Source: Bacteroidales bacterium
GTDB taxonomy: Bacteria; Bacteroidota; Bacteroidia; Bacteroidales; UBA1556
Direction of reading: 5' to 3'
Length of the DNA stretch: 57,218 bases
Assembly: GCA_023146135.1 (NCBI GenBank)
Contig: JAGLCR010000008.1
Location: 1-57,218, forward strand
The position numbers and the translations under genes were made by a program. This document shows positions 15,373 through 23,999 of this stretch, one piece after another. Within the stretch, counting starts at the first letter, position 1, and each line of letters opens with the position of its first letter. The notes beneath the pieces were generated by a model, which saw nothing but the letters and a program-made list of their open reading frames with translations, was not told the origin of the DNA and searched no databases.

Positions 15373-15617
15373 GAGAGAAGGGGATTAGAAACCTCTAAGA
15401 AGTTCGTTAGTTTTATATTAAGTACAGACCTAAGAATTCTAAGGGAATATTCCAATTAGTTTGCGATTTATAGCAATTTCTTATGTATTGGTTCGTAAGA
15501 TCGAAACAAATTCTCAATTAATTTTCTAATTTTTTGTTCGTATTGAACAAAGACTTCCATTGATAGTTAAAAAAATAACTCAAATTATTTCTCAATAATT
15601 TTGATATTTAGCAAGTG

Positions 15618-15665
15618 CTCAATTTCATACTCCAATCGGTTAGAGTTTTGGCTAACTCCCTGCAC
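15618..15665 (+). repeat. tRNA-like fragment, copy 2
   Basis: This is the second copy of the 12941 fragment, with the identical core CAATCGGTTAGAGTTTTGG. It is also directly followed by a rho-independent terminator, although that terminator has a different sequence. The two copies lie 2.68 kb apart and bracket the T9SS/MORN_2 gene pair. Confidence 0.6.
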
Positions 15666-15667
15666 AT

Positions 15668-15697
15668 AAAAAAAACCGCTTTTGGGCGGTTTTTTTG
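15668..15697. terminator. Bidirectional rho-independent terminator
   Basis: The stem AAAACCGC/GCGGTTTT with a six-base loop is flanked by A and T runs on both sides. It could terminate transcription from either direction. Confidence 0.88.
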
Positions 15698-15710
15698 TAC
15701 CCAATAAGAC

Positions 15711-15831
15711 GAGAGGTTTACCCTGAACGAATCTTTGCGAACTTGAAGGGTGTCTTGCTGGGGATACATATTCATAAGTCGATGAAAATCGACGGCTTTT
15801 GTATTATTATTCCAATTTAATAAAACCTCTC
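15711..15831. other. Candidate structured element enclosed by a 9-bp inverted repeat
   Basis: GAGAGGTTT (15711-15719) is complementary to AAACCTCTC (15823-15831). Inside lies a perfect 6-bp hairpin GTCGAT-GAAA-ATCGAC (15778-15793) with a GNRA tetraloop. The enclosed 103 bases have no ORF of note. This is the kind of layout seen in small structured RNAs, but with a single sequence no covariation can be shown. The rest of the gap to 16187 is AT-rich and I see nothing else firm in it. Confidence 0.4.
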
Positions 15832-16187
15832 AACTTAATGATAATTTGAGTATTACGGAATTCGATAAATTGTATAACTCACCAAACACACAAATATTTT
15901 TTAGATTTGGCAAATTATAAAGCAGCTATTTTAATTGAAAGGCTGGGTCCGCAATAAAAAGACAGCCAAATTTTAATCTTAGAGAATCATTCTTAAAGCA
16001 AATTCAGTTTAGCACACTTACATTTTACATGCTTTAAAACTTCTAAAAAAAATACACTAGAATTTGTAACAATTAAACAAAATCTTCGTATTAACTTTTA
16101 CGAGATTTTTTAAATGCATTTTTCCATATTCTAATATGTTTAGGAAGAAAAAGCAGTTATCAATCCTATTACAATAAATCAGCTATT

Positions 16188-19100
16188 ATGAGTTTAAAAA
16201 TAAATATTTCAAATATTAAGTTATCCTTTCGATCACTGTTAATACTATTCCTTATTACATTGATTCAAGGCACTATATCAGCAAAAAATTTCACCTCAAT
16301 AAGAACTGGCAATTGGAATGAAGCTAGTACTTGGGATATTTCGAAAGTCTTGGATGGTACTAGAGGATCAGTAGGAACAGATTACCCTGGCCCTAATGAC
16401 AACGTTATAGTAAGTTCAAGCACAACAGTACGATTAGCAGGCAAAGGAAGTGAGCGAGACAATCAATGTAATGATCTTACTATTGAAGTAGATGCCGTAT
16501 TAGAAGCACAAACTAACCAGATGGCTTTAACCATATATGGGAACTTTGTTAATTTTGGCGTTTTAGCAGGAAATAAAGGAGATTTTACTATTGTAGGAGG
16601 GGCAAGTACTAGCATCGATGGTTTTGGTATTATTAAATTTGACAGCCCGGGGAATTCACCAGAAGGAGTCTTCGTTATTGAAGGAGATGTCGAAATAAAA
16701 TCTACTGCAAAAATGATTTTTTATTGCGAAACCCATATTGATCCCGGCGTAGTAATTACCAATAATGGTTATGCCTTGTTTAATTACGATCTTGTGGGAG
16801 GCAATAGTAGTTCTACTTTAATCAATGCTGCCAACTCATACTTAATATCTGCTAGCAATATTCTAGTTACCGGAGTACTTACGGCCAATGCAACAGGCAA
16901 TACTGTTCGTTATCTTTCAAGAGACGATCAAAATATAAAAACCCCAACATCTAGTGAGTATTACAATCTTTATATAGCAGATAAAAGCACAAAAACCCAA
17001 CAAGCAGATCTTAAAATCTTGGGCGACTTAACCATAAAAGAGGGGATTTATGATTGTGCGAATTTTGATATTGAATTACAAGGAGATTTTATAAACACAG
17101 GAGGAAGTTTTACTGCAGGAACAGGGCAAATTACATTTAATGGAAGTATTTTACAAGATATCACTTCTCATAATACCGAAACATTTTATGATGTAGTAAT
17201 TAATGGTGGAGGAATTAATATCACAGATAATTCGGTGGTAGCAACAAACTCACTTACCCTAAGCAGTGGCGATATATATACAGGCAGTAATAAAATGATT
17301 CTTGGCACTAGTTCGGTAGATGGCATATTAAACTGGACCTCGGGGGGCGTAGAAGCAAACTTCGAACGGTTTATTAGCTCAACAGATACAATTTATAAAT
17401 TTCCATTGGGTACAGCTGGTAATTATCATTATTCAAGAGTAAAATTTAATAGTCTTAATAAAGGTTCTCTTATTGGAAATTTCTATTCTACCAGCCCAGG
17501 CAATAATGGCTTACCTTTAACGGATAACGGCCTTACTATATATAATACTTTTATGGAAGGTTACTGGGATTTTCAAGCAGCTAATTCCTTGTCAACTCCT
17601 AATTTTTCATTCGATATACAAGGAAGTGGATTTACATCCTTTGCTTTTCTAAGTGATACAAGACTTCTATACCGCGTCTCTTCAAGTTCAGCATGGTTCG
17701 TTAGTGGAAACCATGAACCAGCAGATGTCCCTAATAAAATAGCAAAACGTAGAAACCTTACTATTACATCAGGAGCTGGGACTGTTCAATTCGCCATAGG
17801 TGATATTAATAACTGTACACGCCCTAACACACCAACAATAAGCGGTTTGACAGATGTATGCTCTGGAACTACAAACACTTATTCAGTGCCAAATAACTCA
17901 GGGAATACTTATTCATGGACTTTATTGCCTGCTACTGCAGGTACCATAAACTCACCAAGTAGTAGTTCTCCAACCATAAGCTGGAATGCAATTGGACAAG
18001 AAGCAACACTATATTGCATAGAAAAAAATGGCTGTACGAATTCTGAAAGAGCCGAGCAAACAATTACTATAAACTCCATTGCTCCAAAATCAATAACTGG
18101 TAAAACAGCTGCTGCAGAAGGAAGTACAGGGTCATATTCGGTGCTAAATATACCTGGCTATACTTATACCTGGACTATCACTGGAGGAACCCAAGCATCG
18201 GGTGGAACGACAAATGCCATAACTGTAACTTGGGGTAATACCCCTGGCAATGGTACTGTGAGTGTAGTAGCGCAAAAAGGAAGCTGTAATGCAGCACCCG
18301 CTTTATCAATTCAAGTTCATATCTATGATATAATAAATAGTAATGGACTAGGAGGTGGAGACTGGAATGTGGCTTCCACTTGGAATTGCGAATGTGTGCC
18401 TACAGCTACTGATAATGTACGAATTTTAGCATTTGATAGTGTTTATTACGCTAGTTCTTCAAATTTCTCAGCTAAACATTTTATTGTCAACTCATCTGCC
18501 GCATTAAACATATCCACTTCCGCTGATTATAGTATTATTGGTGACCTTGATGTTGACGGATTAATTTATTTAACTTCTGGCGATTTAATTTTGCCTACCG
18601 CTTCTACAGGAAGTGGTATTGATGGTTCTGGAGCTATTATTACCAATGGCAATTCATTTATTATTAATAAAGATAGAACTTTTTTGAATACCGCCTTACT
18701 TACAATTGATGGAGATGTAGTGTTGGGAACCGGAATTTCTGTAAGCAATAAAGGAGGTATTTTAATTAAAGGTGATTTGACTGGAGGTTTAAGCTGGGAT
18801 AATACCTCAGGATCCATTCTTCAACTTGACAAAAGTATTACAACTCCACTTAATGCCTCAGCAATTGGAAATATGGTAAGTTATGAAGGAGGCTCTGCTC
18901 AAAACATTGCAGACCCAAATTCACATATATATTATAATTTGGAAGTCTCAAATTTAGGAATTAAAAAAGTAACCGAAAACTATACCGTCAAGGGTAGTCT
19001 AGCCATTTTGGGTCATGCCCAACTCGATATGAACGGTTACGATATGAATGTAGCAATCGATTGGATAGATACCAGTATAACTGCAAATTCATTTATTGAA

Positions 19101-20357
19101 GGCACTTCTACCATTACTCTTAATGGTAGTGTCAAACAATATGTTTTCACCTTGGGTGGAGAGACTTTCTATAATTTGGTCGTTAATAATTCAGCTCCAG
19201 TATCTAGCATTTTAATCGATACATTATCCAGTATTACCATTATTAACGAAATGACCTTTACCGATGGTATTATTGATGTACGAACCTATGGAGATACAAT
19301 TACTTTTAATGACGGGGCTGGGGCTCTTAGTGCTTCAAGCAGTTCTTTTGTTATAGGTAAAGTTAGTAAAATTGGTATTGCTCCAGGAGCGGGTTTAGGA
19401 AGTCCTTCTTTTAATTTCCCGATAGGCGATAGTATTTACTACGCTCCTGCTGGTATTTTTAACCCTTCTAGCGGAGACGAATATATTGCTGAATACTTTC
19501 ACAATTCGCCTCATGATGCTGGATATGATACAAGCACACATGATGCAACAATAAATCATATTTCGGATATGGAGTATTGGGAAATAAACCAAAAATCAGG
19601 TTCAACTATTTTTACAGGAGTTAGCTACGGTATAAATCGAAGTGGGGGTATTGACACCGAATCTGAATTGACTTTAGCTCTTTGGGACGGTTCGAAATGG
19701 AATGATAAAGGAAATAATAGTCAATCACCTGGTCAATCCGTTTATTCAACTAATAAGCTTTCATTTTTTGGTATTTTTACTTTGGCTTCTACTACTACAA
19801 ATAATCCCCTCCCAATAGAGCTCTTATCATTCGATGCAAAAGCCAATGGCGCAATCGTAGATTTAAGTTGGGTAACGGTCACAGAAACTAATAATGAATA
19901 CTTCACTATTGAACGTAGTATTGATGGCACAAAATGGGAAGCAGTATTAGAAAAGCAAGGTGCAGGAAATAGCAATCAAATAATTTCCTATTCAGCAGTT
20001 GATTTTTATCCTATTAATGGACTATCCTATTACCGATTAAGGCAGACTGATTTTGATGGAAGTATAAGTTGGTCAAATATAGTAAGTGTAAATTTTGATG
20101 GTGAGAATCATGAAACTTCTGTATTGATTTACCCAAATCCTAGTGATGGAACTCTGGTTAATGTGGTTTTAGGTGGATTTGATAAGGCTAAAGTATTGAT
20201 TGAAATAAATGACATCGTGGGACATCAAGTATATTCAAAAATATACACGAATAAGCGAGCTATTCAATTAGATTTATCGGATCTTTCTTCAGGGGTCTAC
20301 TTTATTACTACTTCGTGGGGCAGTACACTTAAGGTGAGTAAATTACTGATTAGGTAA
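16188..20357 (+). CDS. Giant T9SS surface protein with duplicated N-terminal-type modules
   Basis: The 1389-residue protein has a signal peptide ending near residue 33 (TISAKN). A first beta-helix-like module starts with GNWNEASTWD near 40, as in Bacteroidota proteins with parallel beta-helix repeats. Two PKD/Ig-like units rich in Cys, Ser and Thr follow (about 542-710, for example SWTLLPATAGTI and YTWTITGG). A second copy of the opening motif, GGDWNVASTWNCECVPT, sits near 720 and starts another beta-helix module. The block PLPIELLSFDAKANG near 1208 leads into a fibronectin-like unit, and a type A sorting domain (YPNPSDG near 1314, end KVSKLLIR) closes the chain. It should be an exported, cell-surface adhesin-like or structural protein. 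The internal duplication is visible directly; the function is not. Confidence 0.85.
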   Translation: MSLKINISNIKLSFRSLLILFLITLIQGTISAKNFTSIRTGNWNEASTWDISKVLDGTRGSVGTDYPGPNDNVIVSSSTTVRLAGKGSERDNQCNDLTIEVDAVLEAQTNQMALTIYGNFVNFGVLAGNKGDFTIVGGASTSIDGFGIIKFDSPGNSPEGVFVIEGDVEIKSTAKMIFYCETHIDPGVVITNNGYALFNYDLVGGNSSSTLINAANSYLISASNILVTGVLTANATGNTVRYLSRDDQNIKTPTSSEYYNLYIADKSTKTQQADLKILGDLTIKEGIYDCANFDIELQGDFINTGGSFTAGTGQITFNGSILQDITSHNTETFYDVVINGGGINITDNSVVATNSLTLSSGDIYTGSNKMILGTSSVDGILNWTSGGVEANFERFISSTDTIYKFPLGTAGNYHYSRVKFNSLNKGSLIGNFYSTSPGNNGLPLTDNGLTIYNTFMEGYWDFQAANSLSTPNFSFDIQGSGFTSFAFLSDTRLLYRVSSSSAWFVSGNHEPADVPNKIAKRRNLTITSGAGTVQFAIGDINNCTRPNTPTISGLTDVCSGTTNTYSVPNNSGNTYSWTLLPATAGTINSPSSSSPTISWNAIGQEATLYCIEKNGCTNSERAEQTITINSIAPKSITGKTAAAEGSTGSYSVLNIPGYTYTWTITGGTQASGGTTNAITVTWGNTPGNGTVSVVAQKGSCNAAPALSIQVHIYDIINSNGLGGGDWNVASTWNCECVPTATDNVRILAFDSVYYASSSNFSAKHFIVNSSAALNISTSADYSIIGDLDVDGLIYLTSGDLILPTASTGSGIDGSGAIITNGNSFIINKDRTFLNTALLTIDGDVVLGTGISVSNKGGILIKGDLTGGLSWDNTSGSILQLDKSITTPLNASAIGNMVSYEGGSAQNIADPNSHIYYNLEVSNLGIKKVTENYTVKGSLAILGHAQLDMNGYDMNVAIDWIDTSITANSFIEGTSTITLNGSVKQYVFTLGGETFYNLVVNNSAPVSSILIDTLSSITIINEMTFTDGIIDVRTYGDTITFNDGAGALSASSSSFVIGKVSKIGIAPGAGLGSPSFNFPIGDSIYYAPAGIFNPSSGDEYIAEYFHNSPHDAGYDTSTHDATINHISDMEYWEINQKSGSTIFTGVSYGINRSGGIDTESELTLALWDGSKWNDKGNNSQSPGQSVYSTNKLSFFGIFTLASTTTNNPLPIELLSFDAKANGAIVDLSWVTVTETNNEYFTIERSIDGTKWEAVLEKQGAGNSNQIISYSAVDFYPINGLSYYRLRQTDFDGSISWSNIVSVNFDGENHETSVLIYPNPSDGTLVNVVLGGFDKAKVLIEINDIVGHQVYSKIYTNKRAIQLDLSDLSSGVYFITTSWGSTLKVSKLLIR

Positions 20358-20591
20358 AGCCTTGTTTCACATCTGCAATCAAAGGTTTTAAAAGTCGACA
20401 GTGCGCTGTGGGTAAAAAACTGTGAGTTTTCTTCATGCTAGTTTTAATTGAAGGAGAATAAATAGGATAATTATATTTTTTTAGACATGATTATTCTATT
20501 TGCCTTAGTTACACACCACAAGAAAGGATTTACTTCGGAGAATCTTCGATTTCTTTCTAAGTGCAATAAATTATAACTCGCCAAAAGGATT

Positions 20592-21134
20592 TTAAAAAGT
20601 TAGGTTTGAAGGAATTAAGATAATACCAAATCTATTCTGTATAATATCAATATTGGACTTGAGTTGATGAAAAATGAATCCATCGTTTGGCTCCCTACTA
20701 CCAACTTCAAAGCTACACTTGTTAATGGACCCATAAGATTGAATCATTTTTTTGTAATGACCATAGAACAGTCTTTTTATTGCTCCACTAATTTTCCATT
20801 CCAAAGTGATGTTGTTTTCACTTGCCTTATTTTCATAATCTGGATCTAGATTATCAAAATAATACCGATTATAAATATAGATATAGTGAGTGATATAAAA
20901 TAGTTCTTGTAAGGTTAAATTCAAGCCCAATGACTTTTCAATATCTTTATTCAATTGACTAAGCATCTTGTCATTTCCGTATTTATATGAATAGTCAAAA
21001 AATACCTTAGCAATAATAATCGGACTATGGACCTCAAAATTACTCTCAAAAAAATAATCGTCTCTAGCAAGTAAGAATTCTACTGACTTTCCATCTTTAA
21101 TGGCTCTCTCATATCTATTCTCAACATTAATCAT
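20592..21134 (-). CDS. Orphan hypothetical protein
   Basis: This 180-residue, Tyr-, Asn- and Ile-rich protein has no signal peptide or membrane segment, so it is likely cytosolic. It appears mostly helical, for example KMLSQLNKDIEKSLGLNLTLQELFYITHYIYIYN at about 56-89. It matches no family I know. It is alone on the minus strand between a T9SS protein and pbpC, with no convincing TAnnTTTG box. It could be a recent acquisition or a lineage-specific gene. Codon use is AT-rich like the flanks. The frame is long enough that a chance ORF is unlikely but not excluded. Confidence 0.55.
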   Translation of the reverse strand: MINVENRYERAIKDGKSVEFLLARDDYFFESNFEVHSPIIIAKVFFDYSYKYGNDKMLSQLNKDIEKSLGLNLTLQELFYITHYIYIYNRYYFDNLDPDYENKASENNITLEWKISGAIKRLFYGHYKKMIQSYGSINKCSFEVGSREPNDGFIFHQLKSNIDIIQNRFGIILIPSNLTF

Positions 21135-21439
21135 TACTACAGATTTCTTACAATTTTATTTCAGTTTCTAATGTAATCACAACGCTATATGGCAATCAAC
21201 TTTTTAATAGCACATATGTTTCATCAATTGTATTAGGTTTAGAATCACAAATGTACAAAAATTCAATAAAGAAGCAATTGATTAATAACATCAAAAAGCA
21301 GGCCCTCTGTAATCCATCTAATTTCAATTATAGGAAATCGAAATCAGTAAATAGCTGACAAAGTTTTTATCCTAAAACAAAGCCCCAATAGTATCAGCCC
21401 GATTGACTATTATTGCATAAGTAAGTAAAACTGGCAAAT
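21135..21439. other. Gene-free stretch upstream of pbpC
   Basis: About 305 AT-rich bases separate the divergent orphan gene and pbpC. I find no long ORF, RNA gene, strong hairpin or perfect TAnnTTTG box. It must hold the promoters of both neighbours, but they are not recognisable. Confidence 0.4.
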
Positions 21440-23776
21440 ATGATTATTAAGTTAAATAGGAAACAGAATATTATACTGATTATCAGTATAATTATCCTTA
21501 TTGCTTATTATTTTTCTTTATCAAAGCCCTTATTTAATAAACCCACATCAACGGTAATACTTAGTTCGGATGGCCGATTGCTCGGAGCGCGAATTGCCGA
21601 CGATGGTCAATGGCGCTTTCCGACCAACGATTCGGTTCCAGATAAATTCAAGCAAGCAATAATCGCCTTTGAAGATCAATATTTCTACTCACACCCTGGC
21701 GTAAACTTGGCATCATTGGCACGTGCCGCAATTCAGTTTATCCAAGAGGGGCGTATAGTAAGTGGGGGAAGTACACTTAATATGCAGACTGTTCGTTTGT
21801 CGCAAGATTATCCAAAGCGCAATATTTATCAAAAAGTAAAAGAAATAATACTTGCCACACGATTGAGTTTATCATACTCAAAAGATGAAATACTAAGCCT
21901 GTATAGCTCCAATGCTCCATTTGGTGGTAATGTAGTAGGACTAGATGCTGCTGCTTGGAGATTTTTTGGAAGGCAAGCAAAAGACCTTTCGTGGGCTGAA
22001 TCAGCTACACTTGCCGTTTTACCAAATGCTCCTTCATTGATTTATCCAGGAAAAAATGAAGCCAAGCTTCGGGCTAAAAGGAATCGGCTTTTACTCAAGC
22101 TATTGCAGAGGCAAATAATCGACTCTCTTACCTATTCTCTTTCGCTGACCGAAGATTTACCTAAAAAAGCAAAGTCACTTCCCAGCTTATCGCCCCATCT
22201 ACTTCAAAAGATTAATAAGCATAGCAAAGGCAAATTACAAACTACCACCATCGAATATGATTTACAAAAGAAGAATTTGGAAATTTTGAGGGAGTATTCT
22301 AAAAATCTATATGCGAATAAAATATTTAATGCCGCCATAATGGTTATAGAGGTGTCAAGTGGTAATGTACTGAGCTATGTGGGTAATACCGAAAAAATAA
22401 ATGATGGGCAAAACCATGCTAATTATGTGGATATTATTCAATCAAAACGAAGCTCAGGCAGTATTCTCAAACCATTACTCTATGCCTATATGCTTCAAGA
22501 AGGTTTAATTCTTCCGCAAACAATAATCCCTGATATACCTACTGTAATATCAAATTATAAACCCAGAAATTTTGACAGACAATATACCGGGGCTTCCCAT
22601 GCCGACGAAGCATTACAACAATCCTTAAATATTCCAGCAGTACGAGAGCTTCAAATGTACGATTATCACCGTTTTTATCAACGCTTGCAAGAATTAGGCT
22701 TTACTACCATCAACAGACCTGCCGACAATTATGGGCTTTCTCTTATTCTTGGTGGAGCCGAAGTAAGCCTTTGGGAACTAGCAAAGGTATATTCAAGTAT
22801 GGCTCGTGTGCTAAACAACTATCACGAAAATGGTTATGATAAATCAGATTGGCATCAGGCCTACACCATAAATCATGAGCCCACCAAATTTACAAAAGGT
22901 AAGCTTTTGAATGCTGGAGCAATATGGTTCACTTTTGAGGCAATGCGTGGACTTAATCGCCCTCAAAGTGAAAGCGGATGGCGTTGGTTTTCGACTACCA
23001 AAGACCTCGCATGGAAAACCGGTACAAGTCATGGCTATAGAGACGCTTGGGCTGTGGGGGTAAACAAAGAATACTGTATTGCTGTTTGGGTAGGAAACGC
23101 TGATGGCGAAGGACGAAGTGGAAATATTGGGCTCGAAACAGCCGCCCCATTATTGTTTAAAGTGTTTGATCAATTACCTAAAGTAGCCTGGTTTAAACAG
23201 CCCCTATCAGAAATGATACAGGCTAAAATATGTAAAGAAAGTGGCTATCGAGCTGGCCCAAACTGCCCCACAAAACATACAACACATATCCCTGTCAAGG
23301 GGGAGGAAACTAGCCTTTGCCCCTATCATAAACTCTTGCACCTAGATGCAAATGGTGAGTTTCAAGTAAATAGTACTTGTGAATCACCTTCAAAAATAAT
23401 GCATAAAAAGTTCTTTATACTTCCTCCTGTTATGGCTTGGTATTATCAACGTAATCATCCTGAATATATACCTCCACCGCCCTTTCGCTCCGACTGTATG
23501 AGCGCCTCCACAAACTCCATGGAAATGATTTATCCAAAGTCGGGAGCAAAAGTTTTTATCCCCATGGAACATAGTGGTAAACGGGGTGCGGTAGTTTTTG
23601 AACTTGCTCATAAGCAGTCCGGTATTAAAGTCTATTGGCATCTTGATAGCAAATATTTGAACCAAACTCAAGGGGAGCATCAGATAAGCTTATCGCCGAG
23701 CAAAGGAAGGCATCAACTAACATTGGTGGATGAAAATGGAGAAAGTATTAGCCTCTGGTTTCAAGTGGTTGATTAA
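21440..23776 (+). CDS. pbpC: Penicillin-binding protein 1C (bifunctional glycosyltransferase/transpeptidase)
   Basis: This is a class A PBP that polymerises and cross-links peptidoglycan on the periplasmic side. A single N-terminal membrane anchor (about residues 8-27) is followed by a GT51 transglycosylase domain, with FEDQYFYSHPG near 75 and the GGSTLNMQTVRL block near 112. The transpeptidase domain has SxxK at S341-K344, SLN near 396 and KTG at 526-528. A cysteine-containing linker and the C-terminal BiPBP_C domain (about 690-778) define the PBP1C subtype. Length (778) is normal. In E. coli pbpC neighbours the alpha-2-macroglobulin gene yfhM; no such gene is adjacent here. It appears intact. 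Confidence 0.93.
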   Translation: MIIKLNRKQNIILIISIIILIAYYFSLSKPLFNKPTSTVILSSDGRLLGARIADDGQWRFPTNDSVPDKFKQAIIAFEDQYFYSHPGVNLASLARAAIQFIQEGRIVSGGSTLNMQTVRLSQDYPKRNIYQKVKEIILATRLSLSYSKDEILSLYSSNAPFGGNVVGLDAAAWRFFGRQAKDLSWAESATLAVLPNAPSLIYPGKNEAKLRAKRNRLLLKLLQRQIIDSLTYSLSLTEDLPKKAKSLPSLSPHLLQKINKHSKGKLQTTTIEYDLQKKNLEILREYSKNLYANKIFNAAIMVIEVSSGNVLSYVGNTEKINDGQNHANYVDIIQSKRSSGSILKPLLYAYMLQEGLILPQTIIPDIPTVISNYKPRNFDRQYTGASHADEALQQSLNIPAVRELQMYDYHRFYQRLQELGFTTINRPADNYGLSLILGGAEVSLWELAKVYSSMARVLNNYHENGYDKSDWHQAYTINHEPTKFTKGKLLNAGAIWFTFEAMRGLNRPQSESGWRWFSTTKDLAWKTGTSHGYRDAWAVGVNKEYCIAVWVGNADGEGRSGNIGLETAAPLLFKVFDQLPKVAWFKQPLSEMIQAKICKESGYRAGPNCPTKHTTHIPVKGEETSLCPYHKLLHLDANGEFQVNSTCESPSKIMHKKFFILPPVMAWYYQRNHPEYIPPPPFRSDCMSASTNSMEMIYPKSGAKVFIPMEHSGKRGAVVFELAHKQSGIKVYWHLDSKYLNQTQGEHQISLSPSKGRHQLTLVDENGESISLWFQVVD

Positions 23777-23860
23777 CAATCCATAAAATGAAATATAAAC
23801 AAGGCTTTTAAAAATAAAAATTGCTCAATTACATATTAAACAAGACGAGTATAGCTAATA

Positions 23861-23956
23861 ATTGGTTTTAATAATGGTAATATGCAACTATAAACCAATA
23901 GTAGTGTCTATTATTGTAATTTAGCGGACGTTTTAGCCCTTTATGCGTATAAAACG
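23861..23956. promoter_or_regulatory. Two inverted repeats upstream of the C25 protease gene
   Basis: ATTGGTTT (23861-23868) and AAACCAAT (23892-23899) form one perfect 8-bp pair. CGTTTTA (23929-23935) and TAAAACG (23950-23956) form a second pair. A weak -7-like TAATTTAG lies between them near 23917. They may be operator or leader hairpins for the gene at 24000. Confidence 0.35.
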
Positions 23957-23999
23957 ATTATAACAATTCGCAAGTATCAGATTAATAAATTTCAATTAT

